DNA of 64,000 nt, taken from contig JAZKFZ010000001.1 of the NCBI GenBank assembly GCA_040386155.1, positions 434,001-498,000 of the forward strand. Direction: 5' to 3'. The DNA comes from M0103 sp040386155. Its GTDB lineage: Bacteria > Bacteroidota > Bacteroidia > Flavobacteriales_D > Crocinitomicaceae. The translations under genes and the position numbers were made by a program. This document shows positions 32,527 through 41,600 of this stretch, one piece after another. Below the pieces are notes generated by a model. The model had not been told where the DNA came from and ran no database searches. It worked only from the letters and a program-made list of their open reading frames with translations. The first letter of the stretch is position 1, and the number at the start of each line of letters is the position of its first letter.

Positions 32527-35061
32527 TTATAATTCACCCAAATTCATACCGATTGTAAAGGTCAATTTACCGTAGTATCCTTTGTTGATTATATCTGTAT
32601 CGCTACCGCCTCCATAATCTCTTGCCCAAGGATCCAATTTGTCAAATCCAAAACCATAATCAAGTCCTAACATACCAAACATTGGTAAAAACACTCTGAT
32701 TCCTAATCCAGCTGCACGCTTCACATTAAAAGGGTTGAAATCCTTAAATGAAGGATAGGTATTGCCCGCTTCCGCAAATGCCAATGCATAGAAGGTTGCT
32801 TGTGGATTCAATGAAATTGGGTAGCGAAGTTCTAAGGTGTATTTTGCCACCAACGGATCTCCAGCAGCAGATGAGATCGAATTATCTTCATATCCACGTA
32901 GTGAAATAATTTCACGTCCACCAATTTGATTTACTCCTGTTAAACCGCTTCCCCCCATCGAGTAGCGCTCAAATGGAATGGTACCTTTCGATTTTGAATA
33001 CGCACCAAGGAAAGCAAATCCAAAACGTGGCATCAAGACTAATTTCTTATCTGCCGTCAACGGAATAAAGAATTCTCCCGTCAACTTTAATTTGTAGTAC
33101 TCAAGGTATTTGTATTTTTGCTGAGCCGTCCAAGCTGAATAGTCATCTGTATTATCAAGAGCACTGTATGGGACTGTTGATTTCGCCATAAATGTAATGT
33201 TCGATCCTGATTGGGGATAAATTGGTTGATTTACTGAGCTACGTTGTAATACATATTTCAAAGCAATATCATTTGCATAACCAGTGGTGAAAATTCCAAA
33301 GTTGGTGTAATTCTGCACATCATAGTATGAATAGCTTAATTCATAATAAGCAGTAAAGAAGTCATCTGGCCATTTTTTTCTTCTTCCTAAACCTAGATTT
33401 GCTCCTGTAATTCCGATACCAGAATAGGCTGAATTAGTAGGGAAATAGCCATTCCCTAGAGCGGTATGGTTCAATCCAAACGACAATGAATTTGGTTTCT
33501 TACCACCTAACCATGGTTCTGTAAATGAAAAGTTATACCCTTGGTAAAAACGACCGTTCGATTGTGCTCTAATTGAAAGACGTTGTCCGTCACCTCCTGG
33601 AAGTGGCGACCAAGCTCCTTTCTTGAAAATGTTTTTAGTGGAAAAATTATTGAATGTTAATCCAAGTGTACCGATAATTCTACCGCGTTGTCCGCCAACA
33701 CCAGCACCACCATATCCTCCAGATAATTCTATTTGGTCAGATGACTTTTCTTCCACTACGTAGGATATGTCCACGGTTCCATCTTCAGGATTTGGTATTG
33801 GATTTACTTGGAATGCTTGATCATTGAAGTAGCCTAATTGTGATAATTCTCGCTGAGTTCTGATGATGTCATTTCGATTGAAAAGATCGCCAGGTTTTGT
33901 TCTAATTTCTCTGCGAATTACATGATCATTGGTCTTCGTATTTCCAGAAATAAAGACGCTTTTTACGCGTGCTTCTTTACCTTCAATAATTCGCATTTGA
34001 TAATTGATGTGATTATCAGTAACGTTTGTTTCAACTGGAATTACTTGGAAAAATAGGTAACCTCTATCCATATACAACGAAGAGATGTCTCTACTATCCT
34101 GACTCATAAAGAGGCGTTTTTCTAATAATTCTTTGTTGTAGACATCACCATACTTGATTCCTAGTACTGAATCCAAAAGCGAAGAACGATACAAGGCATT
34201 TCCAATCCAATCAATGTTTCCGAACTTGTATTTTCCACCCTCTTCGATAGTAAGTTCAATGTAAAGATTTTTCTCATCTTTCAGGTAAACCGAGTCTTTT
34301 ACAATGGAGGCATCTCTCAATCCAATGGCATTGAATTTATTCATCAATGCTTCTTTGTCTTTGGCATATGTAGATTCTGTGTATTTTGACCGTTTGAAGA
34401 TGCGCAAAATGCTTTTTTGCTTCGTGTCCTTCATAGCCATTTTCAATTTCCAATTGGGAACGGATTCGTTTCCATTGATGATAATTTTCTTGATACCAAC
34501 CTTTGGTCCTCGGTCAATATTAATAACAAACAATTCCGAATCATTCATTAATGAATCAGCCGTACGGTCAATTTTAACTGCAGCTTTGTAGTACCCTTTC
34601 TCTCTAAAATAACCTTTGATTTTACTTTCAGTTTGAAAAACTAGGTTTTCAGAAATGGTTTTACCAGAAAAAAGCGTAATTTCTTCACGAATTTTATCAG
34701 CGTCTCTTTTGCTTACGCCAACAAATTTAAAGCGAGATAATTTAGGTCTTGGCGTCACTTTTATTACGAAGTAGATTACTCCTGCTACTTCTTTTTCGGC
34801 TAAAATTTCTACATCTGTAAACAAGCCTTCATTCCACAAATTTCGAATTGCCTTTGATATTTTTTCGCCAGGTACTGTAATTTTTTCGCCAGGTTTTAAT
34901 CCCGCGATAAGTTTTATAGCGTTATGATCGTAATTATCTGCACCATCAACACGGATAGGTCCGATGACGTATTCTTGTGGATTCTTTGGATCAACATCCA
35001 TCTGGCCGTATGCGGCACAGTTTAGCATTAATAGAAAGAATAGTAGGCTTTTTTGTAGCAT
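32527..35061 (-). CDS. bamA: Outer-membrane protein assembly factor BamA
   Basis: 844 residues. Signal peptide about 1-19, then five POTRA domains (about 25-430; for example IAGLKPGEKITVPGEKISKAIRNLWNEG and the later SGNTKTNDHVIRREIRTKPGDLF), then the 16-stranded Omp85 barrel, with the conserved GLGIRVFLPMFGMLGLDYGFGFD near the end. It inserts beta-barrel proteins into the outer membrane. It starts 3 nt after uppS and precedes the two chaperone genes, so the assembly machine and its chaperones form one operon. The barrel carries long extracellular loops. Confidence 0.95.
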   Translation of the reverse strand: MLQKSLLFFLLMLNCAAYGQMDVDPKNPQEYVIGPIRVDGADNYDHNAIKLIAGLKPGEKITVPGEKISKAIRNLWNEGLFTDVEILAEKEVAGVIYFVIKVTPRPKLSRFKFVGVSKRDADKIREEITLFSGKTISENLVFQTESKIKGYFREKGYYKAAVKIDRTADSLMNDSELFVINIDRGPKVGIKKIIINGNESVPNWKLKMAMKDTKQKSILRIFKRSKYTESTYAKDKEALMNKFNAIGLRDASIVKDSVYLKDEKNLYIELTIEEGGKYKFGNIDWIGNALYRSSLLDSVLGIKYGDVYNKELLEKRLFMSQDSRDISSLYMDRGYLFFQVIPVETNVTDNHINYQMRIIEGKEARVKSVFISGNTKTNDHVIRREIRTKPGDLFNRNDIIRTQRELSQLGYFNDQAFQVNPIPNPEDGTVDISYVVEEKSSDQIELSGGYGGAGVGGQRGRIIGTLGLTFNNFSTKNIFKKGAWSPLPGGDGQRLSIRAQSNGRFYQGYNFSFTEPWLGGKKPNSLSFGLNHTALGNGYFPTNSAYSGIGITGANLGLGRRKKWPDDFFTAYYELSYSYYDVQNYTNFGIFTTGYANDIALKYVLQRSSVNQPIYPQSGSNITFMAKSTVPYSALDNTDDYSAWTAQQKYKYLEYYKLKLTGEFFIPLTADKKLVLMPRFGFAFLGAYSKSKGTIPFERYSMGGSGLTGVNQIGGREIISLRGYEDNSISSAAGDPLVAKYTLELRYPISLNPQATFYALAFAEAGNTYPSFKDFNPFNVKRAAGLGIRVFLPMFGMLGLDYGFGFDKLDPWARDYGGGSDTDIINKGYYGKLTFTIGMNLGEL

Positions 35062-35064
35062 ATT

Positions 35065-35808
35065 TTATTGTGTAAACTGTTCTGAAACCATCCCGAATCG
35101 TCGCTCGCGCATTTGATAGTCGACAATGGCTTTGTAAAAATCTTCTTGTGAAAAATCGGGCCACAGAACATCCGTAAAGTGAAGTTCTGAATAGGCAATC
35201 TGCCAGAGCAAAAAATTACTAATTCTGTGTTCACCACTTGTTCGAATTAGTAGATCTGGATCAGGAATTGAATTGGTTGTAAGGTAGTTTGAAATTAACT
35301 GTTCGTTGATATCTTCAATCCTGATCTGCTTGTTTGCAGCTTCTGTAGCAATAGATTTCAATGCATTTACAATTTCCCAGCGGGAGCTGTAGTTCAACGC
35401 TAGGATTAATTTTATTCCAGTGTTATCTTTCGTTTTTGCAATGCTTGAAAGAAGTTCTTCTCGGCAATCTGCTGGTAATTCGTCTGTGTCGCCAATGGCA
35501 AGTAACTTAACATTATTTTGCAGGAAATTGGGGAGCTCTGTGACAAGCGTATGCACCAAAAGTCGCATTATTCCTTCTACTTCTTCTTTTGGTCTATTCC
35601 AATTTTCTTTTGAGAAGGTATACAATGTAAGGTATTCTACTTTTGTTTTTTCTACTGCTTCTAAAGCTCTTCGAACTGACTCTGCACCATGGTCATGGCC
35701 AAACAAGCGCTTTTGGCTTTGTTTTTTAGCCCATCGACCATTACCATCCATAATGATAGCAACATGTTTTGGTGTATTATTAATGTCAATTTTCGAAAAG
35801 TAGTCCAT
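35065..35808 (-). CDS. uppS: Undecaprenyl diphosphate synthase (cis-prenyltransferase)
   Basis: 247 residues, normal length. HVAIIMDGNGRWAKKQ holds catalytic Asp21; FSKENWNRPKEEV and the DPDLLIRTSGEHRISNFLLWQIAYSEL block with its conserved RxSGExRxSNF are intact. It makes the C55 lipid carrier for peptidoglycan and O-antigen. It heads the minus-strand uppS-bamA-ompH-ompH operon. The ATG is preceded by TATATTCG about 20 nt upstream, possibly a weak -7 box. Confidence 0.95.
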   Translation of the reverse strand: MDYFSKIDINNTPKHVAIIMDGNGRWAKKQSQKRLFGHDHGAESVRRALEAVEKTKVEYLTLYTFSKENWNRPKEEVEGIMRLLVHTLVTELPNFLQNNVKLLAIGDTDELPADCREELLSSIAKTKDNTGIKLILALNYSSRWEIVNALKSIATEAANKQIRIEDINEQLISNYLTTNSIPDPDLLIRTSGEHRISNFLLWQIAYSELHFTDVLWPDFSQEDFYKAIVDYQMRERRFGMVSEQFTQ

Positions 35809-35888
35809 TTTTTGTCTTCAAAAGTCCGAATATAGTGAAAGTAACGCTGTAAGTTCTATTTTATTGGAAAGGCTTAACATACCTTAAC

Positions 35889-35923
35889 AAAAAGAGGGAC
35901 TTGTATAGCAAATCCCTCTTTTT
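35889..35923 (-). terminator. Terminator of atpD-atpC
   Basis: Perfect 11-bp stem AAAAAGAGGGA/TCCCTCTTTTT with a 13-nt loop, 18 nt beyond the atpC stop. Both strands end in T runs, so it may also work toward uppS. Confidence 0.85.
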
Positions 35924-35941
35924 CAATTTTATTAGTGCAAA

Positions 35942-36229
35942 TTATTCTGCAAGTACAATCATTTTATTATTCTGTAATTCAATCACTCCACCATTGATAT
36001 CAACATGAATAACTTTAGTGTTTGAATCTAAGTGAATTAATTTACTGTATTTATCTTCAGTGTTGAAAGGTGATGTTAGATCTACTTTAACACGACCTTT
36101 TTGAAGCGTTGATATAACAGCAGTATGTCCATCCAAAACTTGAAACAATCCATCTAAGCCTGGAAGTTGAACAGCTTCTACTTCTCCACTAAAAATTTTT
36201 GCTTCCGGGGTTATAATTTCTAATTGCAT
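35942..36229 (-). CDS. atpC: ATP synthase F1 epsilon subunit, short form
   Basis: 95 residues: MQLEIITPEAKIFSGEVEAVQLPGLDG, then the N-terminal beta-sandwich ending at LQNNKMIVLAE. The C-terminal two-helix domain that inhibits ATPase activity in E. coli (about 139 residues in total) is absent. The stop is followed directly by the operon terminator, so this is a naturally short protein and not a frameshift. Short epsilon subunits are common in Bacteroidota. It still should connect gamma to the c-ring. Confidence 0.93.
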   Translation of the reverse strand: MQLEIITPEAKIFSGEVEAVQLPGLDGLFQVLDGHTAVISTLQKGRVKVDLTSPFNTEDKYSKLIHLDSNTKVIHVDINGGVIELQNNKMIVLAE

Positions 36230-36236
36230 TTTATTT

Positions 36237-36299
36237 GATATTAGGACTTTAGGATCTTAGAAAATGAGGATTGATGAACTATTTTAAAGTCTTAAAATC
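36237..36299 (-). other. Inverted repeat in the atpD-atpC gap
   Basis: Arms at 36237-36251 and 36285-36299 can pair at 13 of 15 positions around a 33-nt loop, in the 97-nt space between atpD and atpC. It lacks a T run, so it is not a classical terminator. It could stabilise or process the mRNA and set the subunit ratio. Confidence 0.35.
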
Positions 36300-36326
36300 C
36301 TATTATTTCAGCCTCCTACAATCTTT

Positions 36327-37829
36327 TTATACTTCTGCTAACATTTTTTCTCCAGCTGCAACCACGTCAGCGATACCACCTTTCAGGTTAAACGCTGCTT
36401 CTGGATATTTGTCGTAAACACCAGCCAAAATATCATTAAATCCTTTGATTGTATCTTGAATATCAACTAACACTCCAGGGATTCCAGTAAATTGCTCTGC
36501 TACGTGGAATGGTTGAGATAAGAATCGTTGCACACGACGAGCGCGGTGAACAACTAATTTATCTTCTTCAGATAATTCATCCATTCCTAAGATCGCAATA
36601 ATATCTTGAAGTTCCTTGTAACGTTGCAATGTGTATTTTACTTGTTGTGCACAGTCGTAATGTTCCTTCCCAACGATTTCGGGTGTCAAAATTCGAGAAG
36701 TAGAATCCAATGGATCTACCGCAGGGTAAATTCCTAACTCAGCAATCTTACGAGACAATACTGTTGTGGCATCTAAGTGAGCAAATGTATTTGCAGGAGC
36801 CGGGTCAGTTAAATCATCTGCTGGTACGTATACCGCTTGAACCGAAGTAATTGAACCATTTTTTGTTGATGTGATACGCTCTTGCATAGCACCCATTTCC
36901 GATGAAAGTGTTGGTTGGTAACCTACCGCTGATGGCATACGACCTAAAAGTGCAGATACCTCAGAACCAGCTTGTGTAAATCGGAAGATGTTGTCAACAA
37001 AGAATAAGATATCACGACCTTTTCCATCGCCTTCACCATCACGGAAGTACTCAGCTAATGTCAAACCTGACAAAGCAACTCGAGCACGTGCCCCAGGAGG
37101 CTCATTCATCTGACCAAATACGAAAGTTGCTTTTGACTCTTTCAAATCATCAAGACTAACTTTGCTTAGATCCCATCCGCCTTGTTCCATTGAATGCATA
37201 AAATCGTCACCATACTTGATGATACCTGATTCCAACATTTCACGAAGCAAGTCATTTCCTTCACGTGTTCTTTCACCAACACCAGCGAAAACTGACAAAC
37301 CACCATGTCCCTTGGCGATGTTATTAATTAATTCTTGAATCAATACAGTTTTACCTACTCCAGCACCACCAAATAAACCAATTTTACCACCTTTTGCGTA
37401 AGGCTCAATAAGGTCAATTACTTTAATACCTGTAAATAATACTTCTGTTGCAGTCGATAAATCCTCAAATCTAGGTGCCTCACGGTGAATAGTCAATCCT
37501 TTAGAATTGTCTACCGCTGAGATACCATCAATAGCTTCCCCAACGACATTAAACAAACGACCTTTGATTTGATCACCAATTGGCATTTGAATTGCTTTAC
37601 CAGTAGAAGTAACCTCCATCCCTCGTTGAAAACCATCAGTCGAGTCCATTGAAATGGTACGTACTGAACTTTCACCAACGTGAGATTGAACCTCAAGAAC
37701 AACGCGTGTTCCGTCTGGTTTTCTTACTTCAAGTGCGTCGTAGATATTTGGAAGTACTACTTCCTTGTCGAAAATTACGTCAACAACAGGTCCGATTACC
37801 TGTGAAACTGCTCCTTTGATTCCTGACAT
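36327..37829 (-). CDS. atpD: ATP synthase F1 beta subunit
   Basis: 500 residues, full length. The Walker A loop is GGAGVGKTV, followed by the catalytic glutamate region GVGERTREGNDL and FGQMNEPPGARARVALSGLT; DNIFRFTQAGSEVSALLGRMPSAVGYQPTL is the DELSEED-upstream block, and DELSEED itself is present as MDELSEEDKL. This is the catalytic nucleotide-binding subunit. It pairs with atpC only; the other ATP synthase genes are elsewhere, as usual in Bacteroidota. Confidence 0.98.
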   Translation of the reverse strand: MSGIKGAVSQVIGPVVDVIFDKEVVLPNIYDALEVRKPDGTRVVLEVQSHVGESSVRTISMDSTDGFQRGMEVTSTGKAIQMPIGDQIKGRLFNVVGEAIDGISAVDNSKGLTIHREAPRFEDLSTATEVLFTGIKVIDLIEPYAKGGKIGLFGGAGVGKTVLIQELINNIAKGHGGLSVFAGVGERTREGNDLLREMLESGIIKYGDDFMHSMEQGGWDLSKVSLDDLKESKATFVFGQMNEPPGARARVALSGLTLAEYFRDGEGDGKGRDILFFVDNIFRFTQAGSEVSALLGRMPSAVGYQPTLSSEMGAMQERITSTKNGSITSVQAVYVPADDLTDPAPANTFAHLDATTVLSRKIAELGIYPAVDPLDSTSRILTPEIVGKEHYDCAQQVKYTLQRYKELQDIIAILGMDELSEEDKLVVHRARRVQRFLSQPFHVAEQFTGIPGVLVDIQDTIKGFNDILAGVYDKYPEAAFNLKGGIADVVAAGEKMLAEV

Positions 37830-37959
37830 TTCCTGTCCTATTTTGAATTAATTAAACTAAAAATCATGGCAAAGCCACACTGAATTTGGGCGCAAAGGTA
37901 CATTATTTTCTTCGATACACACAATTTCTAAACAAATTTTTTCAACAAAAAATGCGACT

Positions 37960-39192
37960 TCAATTTTGGGTTTGAAATTGTTCTTCGTTGAATCGTTTCA
38001 TCAAAATTTTAACAGTAAAATACGAAAATAGAATATTTAAAGCGCTGACTAAAAAGATGATCAACATTCCGTCTTTAACGCTTAATGCAATCGGAAACGC
38101 TTCTCCTCCTGAATTTGGCATTTGAAGTAAGCCGAATTGTAGCTGCAGCAAACACACTAAATAGCCCAAAACGAGCCCAATAAAAACGCCTGAAAACGAA
38201 ATCAAAAGTCCTTCAAAAAAGAAAATTTTAAATACACCCTTGTTGGGAAATCCCATTGCATGCATTGTTTTAATATTATTTTTTTTCTCTACAAAAAGCA
38301 TTGTGAGTGAAGCAATTAAATTGAATGCAGCTAAAATGAATATGAAAATAAGGATAATAATGACAATTAATTTTTCGGACTTACTTGTCTTGTAAATCAA
38401 TTCGTTCTTTTCATAGTTGGTTTTTACTAGAAATTTATTGCCAACCAATAACTGAATTTTTTCTTTTGCAAGCTCATTGCTAATACCGCTTTTTACATCG
38501 ATGAAGATGCACGAAAGATCATTGTCGTAGTTTAAAATGTTTTGTGCAAAATCGATCGGAACAAGCAATTGCTCAATGTTCACTTCCCGATTATAATTCA
38601 TGCGGGCTGAAATTTTTAATTGTTCAATTCTAAATGGATTACTTCCCAGTTTCATTTTGGCATCGCGCTTTGGTGCATACAATTGAATAGTTTCATGGCC
38701 AATACGCTTTGGAATAAATCCGCCTAGTTGATCCAACAATGTTGCTCCTATGACACCAAAATTTTCCTCACCCTCTTGTAGTTTTGGAGTTCCATCAACA
38801 ATGTGATCATTGATTTTTGCAATCTTGAAAAATTGTTGATCCACCCCAGTCAATGTAGCCTGCATCATTTTTTGCTCGTGCTTTATGACCACAATTTCTC
38901 GAACTGCTTTTGAATAAGTAGCTATTTCATCGACGTTTTCGAGTTGTTTAAACGGAAATGTTTTTTCATCGAATGTTTTTCCTTCGGAAGTGGTGATTGT
39001 TAGGTCGGGATCAAAATCCGAATACAGTTTTTCAATCATCATTTCGATGCCATTGAATGCGGATAATAATACTACAAGTGCAGCAGTGATAATGGCAATT
39101 CCAATGACAGAAATAAACGTTATCCGATTTATTAGATTGTTACTTTTCCGAGTAGAAAGGTAGCGTTTAGCTATGTAGAAAGGTAGATTAAT
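37960..39192 (-). CDS. LolC/LolE-type ABC permease, ATT start
   Basis: 410 residues. FtsX-family layout: one N-terminal helix (about 25-47), a periplasmic MacB-PCD-like domain (about 55-260), and three C-terminal helices. LolCE motifs such as SAFNGIE near residue 45 and the HAMGFPNKGVFKIFFFEG block suit a lipoprotein-sorting or related permease. The first ATG (39042) would remove the first membrane helix and the INLPFYIAKRYLSTRKSNN opening, which is family-conserved. The frame upstream is closed by a TGA 8 codons before, and no ATG, GTG or TTG lies between; ATT at 39192 aligns with the expected start and follows the rbfA stop by 2 nt. The partner ATPase is not nearby. Confidence 0.75.
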   Translation of the reverse strand: MNLPFYIAKRYLSTRKSNNLINRITFISVIGIAIITAALVVLLSAFNGIEMMIEKLYSDFDPDLTITTSEGKTFDEKTFPFKQLENVDEIATYSKAVREIVVIKHEQKMMQATLTGVDQQFFKIAKINDHIVDGTPKLQEGEENFGVIGATLLDQLGGFIPKRIGHETIQLYAPKRDAKMKLGSNPFRIEQLKISARMNYNREVNIEQLLVPIDFAQNILNYDNDLSCIFIDVKSGISNELAKEKIQLLVGNKFLVKTNYEKNELIYKTSKSEKLIVIIILIFIFILAAFNLIASLTMLFVEKKNNIKTMHAMGFPNKGVFKIFFFEGLLISFSGVFIGLVLGYLVCLLQLQFGLLQMPNSGGEAFPIALSVKDGMLIIFLVSALNILFSYFTVKILMKRFNEEQFQTQN

Positions 39193-39194
39193 GA

Positions 39195-39530
39195 CTATTT
39201 TTTTAATAGTTCATCAATTTTAGCAGCATACTCTAGCGAGTCATCAATATGAAAAACTAAACTTGGAATTTTGCGCATGTTTTTAAGGTGCTTCCCAATT
39301 TCACCGCGAATTCTTCCGCTGTTTTCATTGATATTTGCCAACACTTCTTTGGGGGTTGGACCAGCAAAAACGCTTAAATAGCAACGCGCAAGTGACAAGT
39401 CGGAGGTAACGCGCACTTGAGTTACACTCACCATCGCTCCTAAACAAACTTCACTTGCATTGCGTTGCAGAAAAACAGATAATTCTTCTTGAACTACCTT
39501 CTCAATTCGCTGTTGTCTTATTGAACTCAT
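39195..39530 (-). CDS. rbfA: Ribosome-binding factor A
   Basis: 111 residues from the ATG at 39530; a longer frame adds 43 residues unlike RbfA and overlaps the divergent exporter gene's promoter. Features: SSIRQQRIEKVVQEELSVFLQR opening, VTQVRVTSDLSLARCYLSVF KH-like core, and PSLVFHIDDSLEYAAKIDELL tail. It helps mature the 30S subunit's 16S 5' end in the cold. Its TAG is 2 nt before the ATT proposed as the start of the LolC/E permease, so the two genes would be translationally coupled. Confidence 0.9.
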   Translation of the reverse strand: MSSIRQQRIEKVVQEELSVFLQRNASEVCLGAMVSVTQVRVTSDLSLARCYLSVFAGPTPKEVLANINENSGRIRGEIGKHLKNMRKIPSLVFHIDDSLEYAAKIDELLKK

Positions 39531-39614
39531 AGCGCAAAGATAATCTTTCTCCTTGAATTTGATGGACTTCACCACCGAACGCTTATTTCTTAGCAAGGTG
39601 AAACTAAAAAAAGT

Positions 39615-39622
39615 TAATTTTG
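39615..39622 (+). promoter_or_regulatory. -7 box of the MsbA-like gene, 5 nt before the start codon
   Basis: TAATTTTG with TAGCA between it and the ATG at 39628. A convincing -33 element is absent. Confidence 0.4.
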
Positions 39623-39627
39623 TAGCA

Positions 39628-41469
39628 ATGAAAGATATTCTCGAGATTTCTAGATACACACTTCACTATAAATGGAGAGCTGTTGCTGTTATCATTTGCA
39701 ATCTACTATTTGTTGTTTTCAATTTGATCTCAATTGTATTATTCATTCCTGTTTTACAATTAATCTTTAAGCCGGATGAGGCAGTAAAGAGGTTGGTTGA
39801 ACCAATTTACAATGGCGGAATTATTGGTGTTTTCGAATATATTAGAGATTATTACAATTTTTTCATGCAATCCCTGGTTGACCAAGACCCGAAGAAAGCC
39901 TTATTTTTTGTTTGTGTAAGTGTTTTTGTCGCCTTTTTTCTCAAAAACCTATTCAGATATGGTGCCATTTGGCATCAATCAGAATTGCGAATGGCAGTTG
40001 TAAGAGATTTGCGTGATCAACTATTTCATAAGTCGCTCAATTTGCCTCTTTCCTTTTATTCGAATGAGCGAAAAGGCGATATCATGGCCCGCATGAATAG
40101 TGATGTTGGTGAAATTGAAGTCGCAGTTGTGAGTATGTTGGAACTTATTTTTAGAGAACCGATTGCCATTCTGATTAATGTGGTAACACTCATCTACCTT
40201 AGTCCACAACTAACACTAGCTTCGCTGATTCTACTCCCTGTTTCAGCATTTGTGATTTCTAGAATTGGCAAAAGTTTAAAAAGAACTGCAAAAGCTGGAC
40301 AAGAACAAATGAGCTTGTTATTTTCTTCGATTGATGAAGGCTTGTCAGGAATCAGAGTAATTAAAGGGTTTAATGCTGTTGGTCAAGTTTTTTCAGCTTT
40401 TCAGAAAATCAATTTGACTCATCAACGATTAATTACAAAAGCCTTCCGAAAAAGAGATCTTTCGCCAGTTTTAAATGAAACGTTAGGTGCGGGGGTGATG
40501 CTCTGTTTACTTTGGTTTGGGGGCGCGATGATTTTGGACGTAAATTCGACTACTAAATTAACAGGAGAAGTATTTTTGACATTTATTATTGTGTTCTCGC
40601 AATTGCTTCGACCAATTCAAGGTATTTCTACCTCATTAGCAAATCTCAGCAAGGCAAAACCTTCACAAGATCGTATCAATGAAATATTAGATGCTGACGA
40701 AAAAGTGGTAGAAAGCGATCAAGCTCAGCCGATTACTGCATTTACGAAAAGTATCGAATTAAGGAATGTTTCCTTCAGATATGGTGAAGAAAATGTGGTG
40801 AAGAATGTGTCCTTGAGTATTCAGAAAGGAAAATCTGTGGCCTTGGTGGGAGAGTCCGGCAGCGGAAAATCGACCATTGCCGATTTAATTCCCCGTTTTT
40901 ATGACATTACTGAAGGTGAATTATTGATTGATGATTGCCAAGTGGACCAATTGAAGGTGAATGACCTTCGAAAGTTAATTGGAATTGTATCTCAAGAGTC
41001 CATTTTGTTCAATACCACTGTCAAAGAGAATATTGCCTTCGGTATGGTAGATCCATCCATGGAAGATGTGGTGCAAGCTGCCAAAATTGCAAATGCACAT
41101 GAATTTATCGAAGCGCTTGAAAACGGCTACGACACCATTATCGGAGAACGCGGAAATAAATTGTCTGGGGGGCAAAAGCAACGCCTAAGTATTGCCCGTG
41201 CAGTAATGAAAAATCCGTCGATTTTAATTCTTGACGAAGCAACATCGGCCTTAGATACCGAATCTGAGAAATTGGTGCAAGATGCATTGGATCGTTTGAT
41301 GAAAGATCGGACCTCAATAATCATCGCTCATCGCTTAAGTACTATTAAAAATGCGGATGAAATTGTGGTCTTATCAAAAGGAGAAATTAAAGAGCGAGGG
41401 ACGCATGCTGAGTTGATGGAATCAAAAGGTCTTTACTACAATCTCTGTTCATTGCAAGGAATTTTATAA
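39628..41469 (+). CDS. MsbA-like ABC exporter (lipid/LPS flippase family)
   Basis: 613 residues from the ATG at 39628 (longer starts lie within the rbfA 5' region and the promoter). Six membrane helices (about 20-330) are followed by an NBD with Walker A VGESGSGKST, Q-loop, signature LSGGQ, Walker B ILILDEATSALD and the H-switch IIIAHRLSTI. Half-transporters of this size and order function as homodimers; MsbA flips lipid A across the inner membrane. Substrate assignment is by family resemblance, so a general lipid or drug exporter is the alternative. It is divergent from rbfA with a 97-nt gap. Confidence 0.88.
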   Translation: MKDILEISRYTLHYKWRAVAVIICNLLFVVFNLISIVLFIPVLQLIFKPDEAVKRLVEPIYNGGIIGVFEYIRDYYNFFMQSLVDQDPKKALFFVCVSVFVAFFLKNLFRYGAIWHQSELRMAVVRDLRDQLFHKSLNLPLSFYSNERKGDIMARMNSDVGEIEVAVVSMLELIFREPIAILINVVTLIYLSPQLTLASLILLPVSAFVISRIGKSLKRTAKAGQEQMSLLFSSIDEGLSGIRVIKGFNAVGQVFSAFQKINLTHQRLITKAFRKRDLSPVLNETLGAGVMLCLLWFGGAMILDVNSTTKLTGEVFLTFIIVFSQLLRPIQGISTSLANLSKAKPSQDRINEILDADEKVVESDQAQPITAFTKSIELRNVSFRYGEENVVKNVSLSIQKGKSVALVGESGSGKSTIADLIPRFYDITEGELLIDDCQVDQLKVNDLRKLIGIVSQESILFNTTVKENIAFGMVDPSMEDVVQAAKIANAHEFIEALENGYDTIIGERGNKLSGGQKQRLSIARAVMKNPSILILDEATSALDTESEKLVQDALDRLMKDRTSIIIAHRLSTIKNADEIVVLSKGEIKERGTHAELMESKGLYYNLCSLQGIL

Positions 41470-41600
41470 TCCATAATTTTACAGTTAACTCAATCAAATG
41501 CACACTTAATCGTTAATTATGTGTTATTTAGTAGTTTGACGAATTTTTTAATAGAAAATAAAACAACGTATCAACTATATTTACGTTTACTTTAAACAGT

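Noticed and set aside
35924..35941. Frameshift truncating atpC
   Set aside because: The stop is followed within 18 nt by the terminator, leaving no room for a lost C-terminal domain.
37960..39042. Permease starting at the ATG at 39042
   Set aside because: It would delete the first membrane helix and the family-conserved N-terminus that is encoded in frame just upstream.
39531..39659. Longer rbfA frame starting at 39659
   Set aside because: The extra 43 residues lack family similarity and cover the promoter and start of the divergent exporter gene.
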